In this document: positions 1-12,050 of the stretch, one piece after another
Position numbering within the stretch: position 1 is the first letter of the stretch
Layout of the letters: each line of letters opens with the position of its first letter
NCBI GenBank assembly: GCA_023255715.1
Contig: JAGDVQ010000065.1
Coordinates: forward strand, 1 to 47,189
Direction of reading: 5' to 3'
Source: Thiomonas sp.
GTDB lineage: Bacteria; Pseudomonadota; Gammaproteobacteria; Burkholderiales; Burkholderiaceae_C
DNA length: 47,189 nucleotides
The notes under the pieces: generated by a model
What the model was told of the DNA's origin: nothing
The model's input: only the letters and a program-made list of their open reading frames with translations
Database searches by the model: none
Position numbers and translations under genes: made by a program

Positions 1-137
1 TTCCAGTCTGTTTCGCCAGTTTTGTCCGACACCACTCACCTCTCCGCATGACTTCCTCCCGTTTTTGGCGTGCATCTCCTGCTGGGCACACAGTACTGCG
101 TGCTCGCGCTTGGCGCGGTGTCTGGCCTGCTTCGCGC

Positions 138-1469
138 GTGTTCACCCGCCTTTTCAACCTCAACGATCCGCGCTGGGGCAAGGACGAGGGTGGGAACAGC
201 AACCAGAACAACAACCAGGACCCGAACCGTCGTCCCGGCAACGGCGGCCCCCCCGATCTGGACGAGCTCTGGCGTGATTTCAACCGCAAGCTCAACGGGC
301 TGTTCGGCAAGAAGCGCGGTGGCAATGGTGGTGGCATGGGAACCCCTCCGCAGCGCCCGGACCTCTACCCATCGGCCAAAGGCATGGGGGTCGGCTTTGT
401 CATTCTGGCTCTCATCGGAGTGCTTGGTTGGCTGTCTTCCGGGTTTTTCATCGTGCAGGAAGGACAGCAGGCCTCCGTCACGCGCTTTGGCAAGCTGGCC
501 TACATCGCCGATGCCGGATTCCACTGGCGTTTGCCCTACCCCTTCGAGGCTGACGAAATCATCAATGTCTCGCAGGTTCGCTCGGTCGAAGTCGGGCGAG
601 GCGGGGAGGTCAAGGCCACTGGGCTACCCGAATCGGCCATGCTGACCGAAGATGAAAACATCGTGGACGTGCGCTTTGCGGTGCAGTACCGCATCGACAA
701 CGTGGTGGAGTATCTCTACAACAATCGCAGCCCCGACGACGCGGTGTCGCAGGCTGCGGAAACTGCCGTGCGCGAGGTCGTCGGCAACAAGACTCTCGAC
801 TATGTGCTGTACGAAGGGCGTGAGCAAGTGGCCAGCGACGTCCAGGCCTTGACGCAGAAAATTCTTGACCGCTACAAAACCGGGATCGTCATCACCACGG
901 TCACGCTGCAGAATGTGCAACCGCCCGAGCAGGTGCAGGCCGCGTTTGATGACGCGATCAAGGCGGGTCAAGACCGGGAACGCCTGAAAAACGAAGCGCA
1001 GGCCTACGCCAACAACGTCATTCCGCGTGCGCAGGGCACGGCGTCACGCCTGATCCAGGATGCAGAGGCCTACAAGGCCCAGGTCGTTGCGCAGGCGCAA
1101 GGCGATACCTCGCGCTTCGACCAAATTCTTCAGCAGTACGAAAAGGCGCCGCAAGTCACGCGCGAGCGGATGTATCTCCAGACCATGCAAGACATTCTCA
1201 CCAGCGTTTCCAAGGTCATGGTGGATTCGCGCAGCAACAACAACCTGCTGTATCTCCCTCTCGACAAGTTGCTGCAGCAATCTGCGGGCAAGCCGTCATC
1301 GCCTGCGGTGCCCGCGCCTGCCGCCCCGGCCGCGGTGCCCGCCCTCCCGGCAGCCTCGGTGGGTGCCTCGCCCAGTGCGGTGGACAGTGCCGCTGCGCTG
1401 CCGGACGGCACGGCACCCGCTCCGTCCAGAACGTCGCGCGACACCCTGCGCGAGCGCAACTTCCAGTAA
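138..1469 (+). CDS. hflK: HflK, membrane subunit of the FtsH-regulating HflKC complex
   Basis: HflK is a SPFH/band-7 protein. With HflC it forms a large periplasm-facing cage around the membrane protease FtsH (encoded at 43017 in this window) and limits its access to membrane substrates. From the GTG at 138 the protein has 443 residues: a conserved LNDPRWG near the N terminus, a low-complexity Asn/Gln/Gly/Pro stretch, one membrane segment at about 83-104, the SPFH domain with the VQEGQQASVTRFGK entry, and an Ala/Pro-rich tail. The ORF also has an ATG at 48, but the extra 30 residues are Arg/Trp-rich and precede the usual family start. Neither start has a convincing Shine-Dalgarno, so the start is uncertain. 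It ends 10 bases before hflC, with which it surely forms an operon. hflX is the usual upstream neighbour and probably lies just outside the window. Confidence 0.93.
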   Translation: MFTRLFNLNDPRWGKDEGGNSNQNNNQDPNRRPGNGGPPDLDELWRDFNRKLNGLFGKKRGGNGGGMGTPPQRPDLYPSAKGMGVGFVILALIGVLGWLSSGFFIVQEGQQASVTRFGKLAYIADAGFHWRLPYPFEADEIINVSQVRSVEVGRGGEVKATGLPESAMLTEDENIVDVRFAVQYRIDNVVEYLYNNRSPDDAVSQAAETAVREVVGNKTLDYVLYEGREQVASDVQALTQKILDRYKTGIVITTVTLQNVQPPEQVQAAFDDAIKAGQDRERLKNEAQAYANNVIPRAQGTASRLIQDAEAYKAQVVAQAQGDTSRFDQILQQYEKAPQVTRERMYLQTMQDILTSVSKVMVDSRSNNNLLYLPLDKLLQQSAGKPSSPAVPAPAAPAAVPALPAASVGASPSAVDSAAALPDGTAPAPSRTSRDTLRERNFQ

Positions 1470-1479
1470 GGACGGAGAC

Positions 1480-2370
1480 ATGAACAAAGTCATTCTGGCG
1501 ATTGCCGCCATCGTCGTTGCGCTGCTGGTGCTGTCATCGAGTCTGTTCGTTGTGGATCAGCGGCAGTTCGCCGCTGTCTTCGGCCTGGGACAGATCAAAC
1601 GCGTCATCAGCGAACCGGGTCTGTATTTCAAGGTTCCAGCGCCCTTCGAGAATGTGGTGTTTCTCGACAAGCGCATCCTGACCCTGCAGAGCCCGGATAC
1701 CGACCGTTTCATCACCGCCGAGAAAAAGAACGTGGTGGTGGACTGGTATCTGAAGTGGCGCATCACCAACCCGACCGAATTCATCCGCAGCTACGGCGGC
1801 GACCAACGCCGTGCCGGGGATCGCCTGTCACAGATCGTCAAGGCTGCACTGAACGAGCAGATCACCAAGCGCACCGTGCGGCAGGTGTTGGCGTCGCAGC
1901 GGGATCAGGTCATGCAGGATGTGCAGGCTGGCATTGCCAAGGACATCAAGGGCACGGGGATTCAGATCGTGGACATGCGTCTGACTCGGGTCGATTTTGT
2001 TGCCGCCATCACCCAGTCGGTGTATCGCCGCATGGAGGCCGAACGTCAGCGCGTGGCCAATGAGCTGCGATCGACAGGTTACGCCGAGGCCGAAAAAATC
2101 CGGGCCGAAGCCGACAAGCAGCGCGAAATCGTCATCTCCCAGGCCTACAGCAAGGCCCAGACCATCAAGGGTCAGGGCGATGCCGAGGCGTCTTCGATCT
2201 ACGCCAAGTCGTTCGGGCAGAATCCGCAGTTTGCCGAGTTCTACCGAAGTCTGGAAGCGTATCGCGCCAGTTTCAACAACAAGTCCGACGTCCTGGTGCT
2301 CGATCCGAACAGCCAGTTCTTCCAGTTCTTCCGCAGTCCTGGAGGTTCTGCGCCAAAGTCGGCCAAATGA
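1480..2370 (+). CDS. hflC: HflC, membrane subunit of the HflKC complex
   Basis: HflC is the second SPFH subunit of the HflKC complex that modulates FtsH proteolysis at the inner membrane. The 296-residue protein starts with one membrane anchor (about residues 3-24), followed directly by the SPFH domain (VDQRQFAAVFGLGQIKR) and a long Ala/Glu/Lys/Arg-rich helical region typical of the family. The ATG at 1480 is preceded by AAGGACGGAG, a good ribosome-binding site, and lies just 10 bases after the hflK stop. The larger ORF in this frame (from 1060) is only read-through inside hflK. Length and order match the standard hflK-hflC pair. Confidence 0.95.
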   Translation: MNKVILAIAAIVVALLVLSSSLFVVDQRQFAAVFGLGQIKRVISEPGLYFKVPAPFENVVFLDKRILTLQSPDTDRFITAEKKNVVVDWYLKWRITNPTEFIRSYGGDQRRAGDRLSQIVKAALNEQITKRTVRQVLASQRDQVMQDVQAGIAKDIKGTGIQIVDMRLTRVDFVAAITQSVYRRMEAERQRVANELRSTGYAEAEKIRAEADKQREIVISQAYSKAQTIKGQGDAEASSIYAKSFGQNPQFAEFYRSLEAYRASFNNKSDVLVLDPNSQFFQFFRSPGGSAPKSAK

Positions 2371-2423
2371 ACAAAAGCCCGGGTTGCGCATCCGGTTGAA
2401 GCGCGCCCGGGTCTCGGCTGTCT

Positions 2424-2609
2424 ATGCTGGACTCCCTGCTTCTCGCTCTTGGCCTGGTTCTGGTGCTCGAAGGGCTGATGCCCTTGCTTGTCCCACGCCA
2501 GTGGCGCGCGACGTTTCGCCAACTCATGGCCTTGACGGATGGGCAACTCCGGTTTGTCGGCTTGATTGCCGTGCTCGGTGGCCTTCTCCTGGTGCTTCTC
2601 CTCAAGTAA
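2424..2609 (+). CDS. DUF2065 (YjeT-like) small membrane protein
   Basis: This 61-residue hydrophobic protein has two predicted membrane segments, at about residues 2-21 and 43-60, joined by a short loop containing PRQWRATFRQL. That is the layout of the DUF2065/YjeT family, whose function is not established. Members commonly sit between hflC and hisZ or purA in proteobacteria, exactly as here, 53 bases after hflC. The location suggests, but does not prove, a link with membrane protein quality control. No strong Shine-Dalgarno precedes the ATG, so it may depend on translation from upstream. Confidence 0.85.
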   Translation: MLDSLLLALGLVLVLEGLMPLLVPRQWRATFRQLMALTDGQLRFVGLIAVLGGLLLVLLLK

Positions 2610-2657
2610 GCTGAGAGGTTGGCGCGGATTGTCGCGTCGCCATTTTTTGCGCGTTCC

Positions 2658-3812
2658 ATGAGCAACTGGCGTCTTCCTGAATACTTTTCCGATGTGCTGC
2701 CCCGCGAGGCGGCGATCATCGAACATCTGCGCCGCGCCTGTCTGGACACCGCGCAGCGCCATGGCTACGCCCTGGTCATGCCGCCCTTGCTGGAGTTCGT
2801 CGACTCGCTGCTGTCAGGCACCGGGCAAGACCTCGACCTGCAGACCTTCAAGCTGGTCGATCAACTCTCCGGCCGCGCACTGGGCTTGCGCGCCGACATG
2901 ACACCGCAAGCCGCGCGCATCGATGCGCATCTGTTGAATCAGGATGGAGTGACGCGTGTCTGCTATTGCGGCAGTGCCGTGCGCACGCACCCGGAGGGTG
3001 TCCATGCCAGCCGAGAAATCCTGCAATTCGGTGCCGAGCTGTACGGGCATTCGGGACTGGAGGCCGATCTGGAAGTGCAGCAACTGTCCATGGCCTGTCT
3101 GCGCCTGGCCGGGGTCCATCACGCGGCGCTCGATCTGGCGGACAACCGCATTGTCCGCGGTGTGTTGTCTGGCCTGCTGCTCGGGCCGCAGGACATGGAG
3201 GCCATTCTGGATGCGCTTGCCAGCAAGGATGCAGGAGAACTTCGTGTGTTGACGCGCGCATGCACAGCGCAGCAGCGCGAGGCCATTCTCGTTCTGCCGG
3301 AGCTGTATGGCGATGCGCAGGTTCTGCAGGAGGCGCGCCGTGTCTTGCCGCAACACGCGCTGATCCAACGTGCGCTGGATGATTTGTCCACTCTCGCGCA
3401 GCACCACCAGCAGCAAGGCGTGACGGTGCAGATCGATCTGGCCGACATGCGTGGCTACCGCTATCACAGCGGCGTGATTTTCAGCGCCTATGCGCCGGGC
3501 TATGCGAATGCCGTGGCGCGAGGCGGGCGTTACGACGAAGTTGGCGCGAGTTTCGGCAGGCCGCGTGCGGCCACGGGCTTTTCCATGGATCTGCGCGAGG
3601 TGGCTGGACTGGCTGACGCCACTCCACCGCGCGCCGCCATTCTGGCCGAATGGTCTGATGCAGCCGGTTTGTCACAGGCGGTCGCCAATTTGCGACTGCG
3701 CGGAGAAACCGTGGTGCAATTGCCCCTGAATCAAATCGAATTGGCACGCGCCAGCTATGGCCGCCGACTGGTGCTGCGCAATGCCACCTGGCAGGTCGAA
3801 GACCTGGCCTGA
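2658..3812 (+). CDS. hisZ: HisZ, ATP phosphoribosyltransferase regulatory subunit
   Basis: HisZ is a catalytically inactive relative of histidyl-tRNA synthetase. It pairs with the short form of HisG to make active, feedback-regulated ATP phosphoribosyltransferase, the first step of histidine synthesis. The 384-residue protein starts with the conserved MSNWRLPEYFSDVLP. It contains the class II synthetase core, including the RADMTPQAAR and GGRYDEVG motifs, but has no C-terminal anticodon-binding domain, which separates HisZ from HisS. The ORF is open to a TTG at 2619, but the extra residues are not family-like, so I chose the ATG at 2658. Its presence predicts that this organism carries the short HisG elsewhere. 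It lies between the hfl genes and purA, away from any other his gene in the window. Confidence 0.94.
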   Translation: MSNWRLPEYFSDVLPREAAIIEHLRRACLDTAQRHGYALVMPPLLEFVDSLLSGTGQDLDLQTFKLVDQLSGRALGLRADMTPQAARIDAHLLNQDGVTRVCYCGSAVRTHPEGVHASREILQFGAELYGHSGLEADLEVQQLSMACLRLAGVHHAALDLADNRIVRGVLSGLLLGPQDMEAILDALASKDAGELRVLTRACTAQQREAILVLPELYGDAQVLQEARRVLPQHALIQRALDDLSTLAQHHQQQGVTVQIDLADMRGYRYHSGVIFSAYAPGYANAVARGGRYDEVGASFGRPRAATGFSMDLREVAGLADATPPRAAILAEWSDAAGLSQAVANLRLRGETVVQLPLNQIELARASYGRRLVLRNATWQVEDLA

Positions 3813-3839
3813 TTCGCCTCATACCGATTCTTTGACTGA

Positions 3840-5183
<1,344 letters not shown>

Positions 5184-5240
5184 GTGTCAGTCGCGCATCA
5201 GGCAGATTTCCACTTCCAACACGTTCACAAAGGTTTGGCC

Positions 5241-5765
5241 ATGCTCAGCGAGGACGGAAAGCATCTCTATGTTTCCTGGGACGAATACCACGCCCTGATC
5301 GAAAAGCTCGCGCTGAAGGTGCATGCCTCCGGCTGGGAGTTCGACCAGATTCTGTGCCTGGCCCGAGGCGGGGTGCGGCCGGGCGACATCCTGTCGCGCA
5401 TTTTCAACAAGCCCTTGGCCATCATGTCCACCAGCTCGTACCGCGAAAGCGCCGGGACGGTGCAGGGGCGCCTGGACATTGCGCGCTACATCACGCTGCC
5501 GCGCGGCGAGCTTGAGGGCCGGGTCCTGCTGGTCGACGATCTCGCCGATTCAGGCGAAACCCTCAAGGCAGTGGAAAACCACCTGCGCAGTGGCAGCGGA
5601 AAAATCACGGATCTGCGCAGCGCGGTGATCTGGGTCAAGGGCATTTCCACCTATTTGCCCGAGTACTACGTGGACATGTTGCCCACGAGTCCGTGGATTC
5701 ACCAGCCATTCGAAGAGTATGACGTGCTGCGGCCGGCCAAGCTGGCCGAGCGCTGGAAAATCTGA
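5241..5765 (+). CDS. Type I phosphoribosyltransferase (hypoxanthine/xanthine-type)
   Basis: The protein belongs to the type I phosphoribosyltransferase fold. The PRPP-binding motif VLLVDDLADSGETL is at residues 95-108 of 174, and the pyrophosphate loop region LARGGVRPGDILS is at about 40-52. Members next to purA in Burkholderiales are usually annotated as xanthine/hypoxanthine-guanine salvage enzymes, which would recycle purine bases with PRPP. The exact base specificity cannot be read here. The ORF extends to a GTG at 5184 directly after the purA stop. The ATG at 5241 is preceded by AAAGG at the right spacing and gives the family-like MLSEDGKHLYVSWDEYH, so I chose it. It is probably cotranscribed with purA. 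Confidence 0.88.
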   Translation: MLSEDGKHLYVSWDEYHALIEKLALKVHASGWEFDQILCLARGGVRPGDILSRIFNKPLAIMSTSSYRESAGTVQGRLDIARYITLPRGELEGRVLLVDDLADSGETLKAVENHLRSGSGKITDLRSAVIWVKGISTYLPEYYVDMLPTSPWIHQPFEEYDVLRPAKLAERWKI

Positions 5766-5784
5766 GTGCGCTGCAGATTTCGGC

Positions 5785-6318
5785 TCATCGGCAGTACTGG
5801 GCGATGAGTCCGGCGATGCGGGCGTGTTCTGCGGCACGCTGGGCGTCATCCATGATGGTGCGCTGTCCCTGGGCGTCGATCTGCACCATGCGTTGTCCGC
5901 TGTCGAGAATCTGAAGCTGTTGTTGCGCCTGCAGGCAGTTCTGCTGGTTCTGCAGCGCCTGCTCCTGCTGTTGCCGCAGTTTGGCCTGCTCCTGCGCGGC
6001 CTGATCCGCCGCTTTTTTCTCCGCGATCTTTTTCTCGAGCGCACTGCTCGCCTGCTGTTTTGCGCCCGCAGGCGCGGAGGACGGAGAGGCTGCGGTTTGC
6101 ATCGGCGCAACCGTCTGCGCTGGCCGCTGCAGGATGTTGCGCGCCGGCACCGTGGGCGGCGGGGGAACATCGCTGTAATGCATCACGCCTTGGGCATCGA
6201 GCCATTTCCACTGGGCTGCCTGGGCGGTCTGGCCGACCAGCAGAAGGGCGGGCAGAGCGAGGGCGGCTCTCAGCAGCAAATGGGGACGAGACTTGGCGGA
6301 TTGCATGAAAGGGTGCAT
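5785..6318 (-). CDS. Exported DUF4124-domain protein with coiled coil
   Basis: A 177-residue protein with an N-terminal signal peptide (hydrophobic core LLLRAALALPALLLV, likely cut near AQA-AQW). It is followed by a DUF4124 motif (WKWLDAQGVMHYSDVPPP) and then a Gln/Ala/Lys-rich stretch from about residue 75 to 130 that should form a coiled coil. DUF4124 proteins are periplasmic or surface proteins of unknown function, common in beta- and gammaproteobacteria. The ATG at 6318 has GAGGT eight bases upstream, which favours it over the second ATG at 6306. The gene is transcribed toward the phosphoribosyltransferase and away from guaB, and only 19 bases separate the two convergent stops. Confidence 0.85.
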   Translation of the reverse strand: MHPFMQSAKSRPHLLLRAALALPALLLVGQTAQAAQWKWLDAQGVMHYSDVPPPPTVPARNILQRPAQTVAPMQTAASPSSAPAGAKQQASSALEKKIAEKKAADQAAQEQAKLRQQQEQALQNQQNCLQAQQQLQILDSGQRMVQIDAQGQRTIMDDAQRAAEHARIAGLIAQYCR

Positions 6319-6413
6319 GGCGGTTGACCTCAGAACATGCCGCAAGCTTAGCGTCTTCGCGGGGGCGGCTGCGTGTTTGTCTGGCCTGCAGGCTGCCGCC
6401 CGCGTTCGACCCC

Positions 6414-6419
6414 TATAAT
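6414..6419 (+). promoter_or_regulatory. Consensus -10 box upstream of guaB
   Basis: A perfect TATAAT sits 22 bases before the guaB ATG. No good TTGACA-like element is visible at 16-18 bases upstream, so the -35 is weak or replaced by an activator. The expected transcription start would leave a leader of only about 15-20 bases containing the CGGAGG ribosome-binding site. The 123-base gap to the divergent DUF4124 gene is otherwise unremarkable. Confidence 0.6.
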
Positions 6420-6441
6420 TTCCTTTTGCCCGGAGGCATCT

Positions 6442-7917
6442 ATGCGTCTTGTAGGAAAAGCGCTGACTTTCGACGATGTGTTGTTGGTCCCCGCGTATTC
6501 CCAGGTGTTGCCCAAAGACACCAACCTTGCGACTCGCCTGACTCGCAATATTTCCCTCAATATCCCTCTGGTTTCGGCCGCAATGGATACGGTGACCGAA
6601 TCCCGCCTGGCCATTGCCATGGCGCAGGAGGGAGGGATTGGCATCATCCACAAAAACCTCAGCGCCAAGGCGCAGGCCACCGAAGTGGCGCGGGTGAAGC
6701 GCTTTGAATCCGGGGTGCTGCGCGATCCCATCACCATTTCGCCCATCGTCAAGGTGCGCGATGTGATGCAGCTCTCGCGTCAGCATGGCATCTCCGGTTT
6801 TCCGGTCATCGAGAACGGCAAGGTCGTGGGCATCGTCACCAACCGGGACTTGCGGTTCGAAACCCGCCTGGACACGCCGGTGCGCGACATCATGACACCG
6901 CGCGAGCGGCTGATCACCGTGCCGGAGGGCGCGCCGCTGGAGCAGGCCAAGGCCCTGATGCATCAGCATCGCCTGGAACGCGTGCTGGTGGTCAATGCCG
7001 AATTCGAACTGCGCGGGCTGATGACGGTCAAGGACATCCAGAAAGCCACGGAGCGGCCCAACGCCGCACGCGACCCGCAAGGCAAGCTGCGCGCGGGCGC
7101 GGCAGTGGGTGTGGGCGAGGGCACGGAAGAGCGTGTCGAAGCGCTGGCCAATGCCGGTGTCGACGTGATCGTGGTGGATACTGCACATGGCCACAGCCAG
7201 GGCGTGCTCGACCGGGTGCGCTGGGTGAAGCGCAACTTTCCGCAGATCGAAGTGGTCGGCGGCAATATTGCGACGGGCGCCGCTGCCCTGGCTCTGGTGG
7301 ATGCAGGTGCGGACGGCGTGAAAGTGGGCATTGGCCCGGGCTCCATCTGCACCACGCGCATCATCGCGGGCGTCGGTGTGCCGCAGATCACCGCCATCGC
7401 CAACGTGGCCAAGGCGCTGGAGGGCACGGACGTGCCGCTGATCGCGGACGGCGGCATCCGCTACTCCGGCGACATCGCCAAGGCGATTGCTGCAGGTGCG
7501 TCCACCGTCATGATGGGCAGCATGTTCGCCGGCACCGAGGAGGCGCCGGGCGAGGCCATTCTGTACCAGGGCCGCGCGTACAAGGCATACCGTGGCATGG
7601 GCTCGATCGGGGCCATGAAGGCCGGCTCGGCCGATCGCTATTTCCAGGACGGCGCTGAAATGTCTTCTGCTGCGGGCAATGAGAAGTTCGTTCCGGAGGG
7701 CATCGAAGGCCGCGTGCCGCACAAGGGTCCGTTGGTCGCCATCATCTATCAGCTTGTCGGTGGCGTGCGCTCGTCCATGGGCTACTGCGGTTGCGCCAGC
7801 ATCGATGCGATGCGCGGTCAGGCCGAGTTTGTGCAAATCACCGCGGCCGGCATGCGCGAGAGCCATGTGCACGACGTGCAGATCACGCAGGAAGCGCCCA
7901 ACTACCACGTCGACTGA
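6442..7917 (+). CDS. guaB: GuaB, IMP dehydrogenase
   Basis: GuaB oxidises IMP to XMP with NAD, the rate-limiting step of guanine nucleotide synthesis. The 491-residue protein begins [18 protein letters not shown], carries two CBS domains (about residues 95-200) inserted in the barrel, and has the active-site loop GPGSICTT with the catalytic cysteine at residue 303. Later motifs [10 protein letters not shown] and [14 protein letters not shown] bind the phosphate. The ATG at 6442 has CGGAGG at good spacing and a TATAAT box just upstream; the ORF-track start at 6373 lies upstream of that box. guaA follows 40 bases later, the standard guaBA operon. Confidence 0.97.
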   Translation: MRLVGKALTFDDVLLVPAYSQVLPKDTNLATRLTRNISLNIPLVSAAMDTVTESRLAIAMAQEGGIGIIHKNLSAKAQATEVARVKRFESGVLRDPITISPIVKVRDVMQLSRQHGISGFPVIENGKVVGIVTNRDLRFETRLDTPVRDIMTPRERLITVPEGAPLEQAKALMHQHRLERVLVVNAEFELRGLMTVKDIQKATERPNAARDPQGKLRAGAAVGVGEGTEERVEALANAGVDVIVVDTAHGHSQGVLDRVRWVKRNFPQIEVVGGNIATGAAALALVDAGADGVKVGIGPGSICTTRIIAGVGVPQITAIANVAKALEGTDVPLIADGGIRYSGDIAKAIAAGASTVMMGSMFAGTEEAPGEAILYQGRAYKAYRGMGSIGAMKAGSADRYFQDGAEMSSAAGNEKFVPEGIEGRVPHKGPLVAIIYQLVGGVRSSMGYCGCASIDAMRGQAEFVQITAAGMRESHVHDVQITQEAPNYHVD

Positions 7918-7957
7918 CGCACCTCCCATCACCGACTCCGCGACAGCGTCAGCTTTC

Positions 7958-9541
<1,584 letters not shown>

Positions 9542-9545
9542 TGCG

Positions 9546-9764
9546 ATGCGCATGCTGTTCGGGCTCATCGGCTTGTTGCTCACTTTGCTTGTTCTGGTCT
9601 GGCTGGTGCGCACGCAGTTGACCGGACAGGTCGGTGTGTCAACACAGTCCGCGACGGCGGGTGCGCAGGGCGGTCAGGAACAGTCGGCATCGGCGGCGCT
9701 CAAGCAATTCAAGCAATCGCTGGACAAGGCGCTCAAGGCGCGTCCGGCCAGCGTGCCTGAATAG
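9546..9764 (+). CDS. Small single-pass membrane protein downstream of guaA
   Basis: This 72-residue ORF begins four bases after the guaA stop and ends six bases before tadA, so it almost certainly lies in the same transcript. It has one hydrophobic segment (about residues 4-21, LFGLIGLLLTLLVLVWLV), then a polar Gln/Ala/Ser-rich region and a short basic helix (LKQFKQSLDKALKARP). I do not recognise a family and assign no function. The tight spacing and codon use like its neighbours argue that it is real rather than chance. Confidence 0.65.
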   Translation: MRMLFGLIGLLLTLLVLVWLVRTQLTGQVGVSTQSATAGAQGGQEQSASAALKQFKQSLDKALKARPASVPE

Positions 9765-10334
<570 letters not shown>

Positions 10335-10370
10335 TGGCGTCTTGTCTCTGCTCTGTTTCCGCACACGTTC

Positions 10371-11321
10371 ATGTCGACACCCGATTCAATTCCAGAACAG
10401 CACATGAAGCGCGGTCTTCTGCGCCTCGTTTCTCCCGCCGGTGCAGTGCAGGACGCCGCGCGCCTCGAACTGGCCAGAGCGCACCTGGAGGCGCTGGGTT
10501 TTCGCGTGCACGCCGGGGCGCAGGTCTTCGCGCGGGTGCAGCGTTTTGCAGGCACGGATGCCCAGCGCCTGCGTGCCCTGCACGATGCTGCGCGCAGCAA
10601 GGCTGACGTGGTGATGATGACGCGCGGCGGCTACGGCTTGAGCCGCCTGCTGCCCGTCATTGATTACCCCTTGCTGGCCGAGGCCATCAAGACGCGCAGG
10701 CAGATGTGGGTGGGGCACAGCGATTTCACCGCCCTGCAGTTGGCCCTGCTCGCCAAGGCCGGGGTGGTGACCTTCAGCGGGCCGATGGCCGCCTATGACT
10801 TTGGTGACAAGACCCCGGACGACATCACGGTCGACAGTTTCCTGGATGCCGCCGATGGCACGCTTGAAGCGGTGGGGTTTGCCTGCAACGACGCACCGCG
10901 CGGCTTCGACGTCACAGGCATTCTCTGGGGGGGGAATCTCGCCATGGTCGCCAGTCTGGTCGGCACCCCCTATCTCCCGCGTGTTGGAGGCGTGCTGTTC
11001 CTTGAGGACGTGAACGAGCATCCCTACAGCATCGAGCGCATGTTCAGCCAATTGCTCCACTCAGGGGTGTTGCAGCGGCAGAAGGCCGTCCTGCTCGGAC
11101 AGTTCACGGCGTACAAGCTGAGCGCCCATGATGCGGGTTACAACCTGGATGCCGCCATCGATTGGCTGCGCGCGCAACTCAAGCCGCACGGCGTGCCCGT
11201 GCTGACCGGATTGCCTTTTGGCCATGTGCGCACCAAGTTGACCTTGCCGCACGGGGTGCGCACACATGCCCTGCGCGATGGAAGCGAGGTTTTCCTGTTT
11301 TTCCCGCACGCCGGACACTGA
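10371..11321 (+). CDS. ldcA: LdcA, murein tetrapeptide L,D-carboxypeptidase (S66 family)
   Basis: LdcA removes the terminal D-alanine from recycled murein tetrapeptides in the cytoplasm so that tripeptides can re-enter peptidoglycan synthesis. The 316-residue protein has the S66 serine peptidase signature: nucleophile Ser117 in VGHSDFTAL, Glu212 in LEDVNEHPYS and His285 in LPFGHV, spaced as in known members. The TRGGYGLSRLL motif near residue 85-93 is also typical. The start at ATG 10371 is the longest; an alternative ATG at 10404 (MKRGLLRLVSPAG) would trim a non-conserved N terminus. It is convergent with the DUF3106 gene, 22 bases apart. Confidence 0.93.
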   Translation: MSTPDSIPEQHMKRGLLRLVSPAGAVQDAARLELARAHLEALGFRVHAGAQVFARVQRFAGTDAQRLRALHDAARSKADVVMMTRGGYGLSRLLPVIDYPLLAEAIKTRRQMWVGHSDFTALQLALLAKAGVVTFSGPMAAYDFGDKTPDDITVDSFLDAADGTLEAVGFACNDAPRGFDVTGILWGGNLAMVASLVGTPYLPRVGGVLFLEDVNEHPYSIERMFSQLLHSGVLQRQKAVLLGQFTAYKLSAHDAGYNLDAAIDWLRAQLKPHGVPVLTGLPFGHVRTKLTLPHGVRTHALRDGSEVFLFFPHAGH

Positions 11322-11343
11322 CGCCGCCCTGCAGGCGGGCGCT

Positions 11344-11619
11344 TTACCGTGACTGCCTGTGCTGCTGCTCGTATTCGCGCCGCAGGCGTTCCTGCTCGCC
11401 GGGTGGCAGGCGCTTGAAGCGCTGTTGCTCCTGCAGGATGCGATCACGCTGCTGCGGCGGCATTCTTTCCCACTGCTGATACGAACCCTGACCATCGCGC
11501 TGGTTCGCCCGTGCCGCTGGCGAGAACACCCCTGCGCTCAAGGCCGCCGCAATGGCGACGGACAGGAGGCTGCGGGCAAGGGTTTGCCCGGAATGGAACC
11601 GATCAGGCCGGATTGCCAT
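11344..11619 (-). CDS. Small exported DUF3106-type protein of the sigma-factor operon
   Basis: A 91-residue protein with an N-terminal signal-like hydrophobic stretch (SLLSVAIAAALSAGVFS, likely cut near ARA-NQ). The mature part is short, Gln/Arg/Pro-rich and helical, with the repeated pattern WERMPPQQR and FKRLPPGEQERLR that marks DUF3106. The function of this family is unknown. The ATG at 11619 has AGGGA seven bases upstream, and the gene overlaps the end of the anti-sigma gene by 17 bases, so translation is probably coupled. The position suggests an exported component of the envelope-sensing system encoded by the two genes before it. Confidence 0.78.
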   Translation of the reverse strand: MAIRPDRFHSGQTLARSLLSVAIAAALSAGVFSPAARANQRDGQGSYQQWERMPPQQRDRILQEQQRFKRLPPGEQERLRREYEQQHRQSR

Positions 11620-12028
11620 TTTGAAGTCCCTGTTGCAGCATCTGCGGATGGTTGGACAGCCACTGATAGAACTCGATGTTCTGCACCGCGTCCGCGACCT
11701 GCGGGCTGAGGCTGCCGGGATAGTTGCCTTCGTTCGAGGTGAGATGGGGCACGCTGATGAACACCGCCAGTGCCAGGGAGGCGGTTGCCATGCCAGCGGC
11801 GAACACCCGCGGCCAGCGCACGGCGCGCGGAGTGCGCCGGGGCAGACGTGCCGCAAGCTGGGGCAGGGGGCCGAGCTGGGCGCTGAGGCGCCGGCCGAAC
11901 TGCAGCGCTTCCTGACACCGCGGGCAGTGCTTGAGGTGCATTTCCATTTGCGCGGCCTGTTCAGCCGACGCCAGACCACTGCGATAGTGGTCGATCTGAG
12001 CTGGGGTGAGGTGGTTTTGGGTGGTCAT
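11603..12028 (-). CDS. Anti-sigma factor, zinc-finger (zf-HC2) type
   Basis: The 141-residue protein carries a zinc-binding anti-sigma motif near the N terminus, His31-x3-Cys35-x2-Cys38 (MHLKHCPRC). A basic linker follows, then one membrane segment at about 74-93 (VFAAGMATASLALAVFISV) and a short periplasmic tail. This is the layout of zf-HC2/RsrA-like membrane anti-sigma factors, which hold a group IV sigma factor at the membrane until a signal is sensed. The ATG at 12028 has AGGTGA just upstream and lies 22 bases after the stop of the sigma gene. Its partner is therefore almost certainly the protein encoded at 12051-12644. The signal it senses cannot be read from sequence. Confidence 0.86.
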   Translation of the reverse strand: MTTQNHLTPAQIDHYRSGLASAEQAAQMEMHLKHCPRCQEALQFGRRLSAQLGPLPQLAARLPRRTPRAVRWPRVFAAGMATASLALAVFISVPHLTSNEGNYPGSLSPQVADAVQNIEFYQWLSNHPQMLQQGLQNGNPA

Positions 12029-12050
12029 GATGTCACCTGATGCAGGCAAG

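Noticed and set aside
1-51. A possible 3' end of an upstream gene (frame 1, stop TGA at 49-51 overlapping an ATG at 48 as ATGA).
   Set aside because: Only 16 codons are visible, the peptide does not look like the expected HflX end, and frames 2 and 3 are also open here. The evidence is too thin to call.
2380-2412. Two CCCGGG copies after hflC that might pair.
   Set aside because: Each is self-complementary and they are far apart, with no T tract; not a convincing terminator.
5758-5780. AAATCTG/CAGATTT hairpin at the end of the phosphoribosyltransferase gene.
   Set aside because: A seven-base AT-rich stem without a T tract in either direction; too weak for a terminator call.
11322-11343. CCGCC-CTGCA-GGCGG hairpin between ldcA and the DUF3106 gene.
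   Set aside because: Only five base pairs and no T tract; could be chance in GC-rich DNA.
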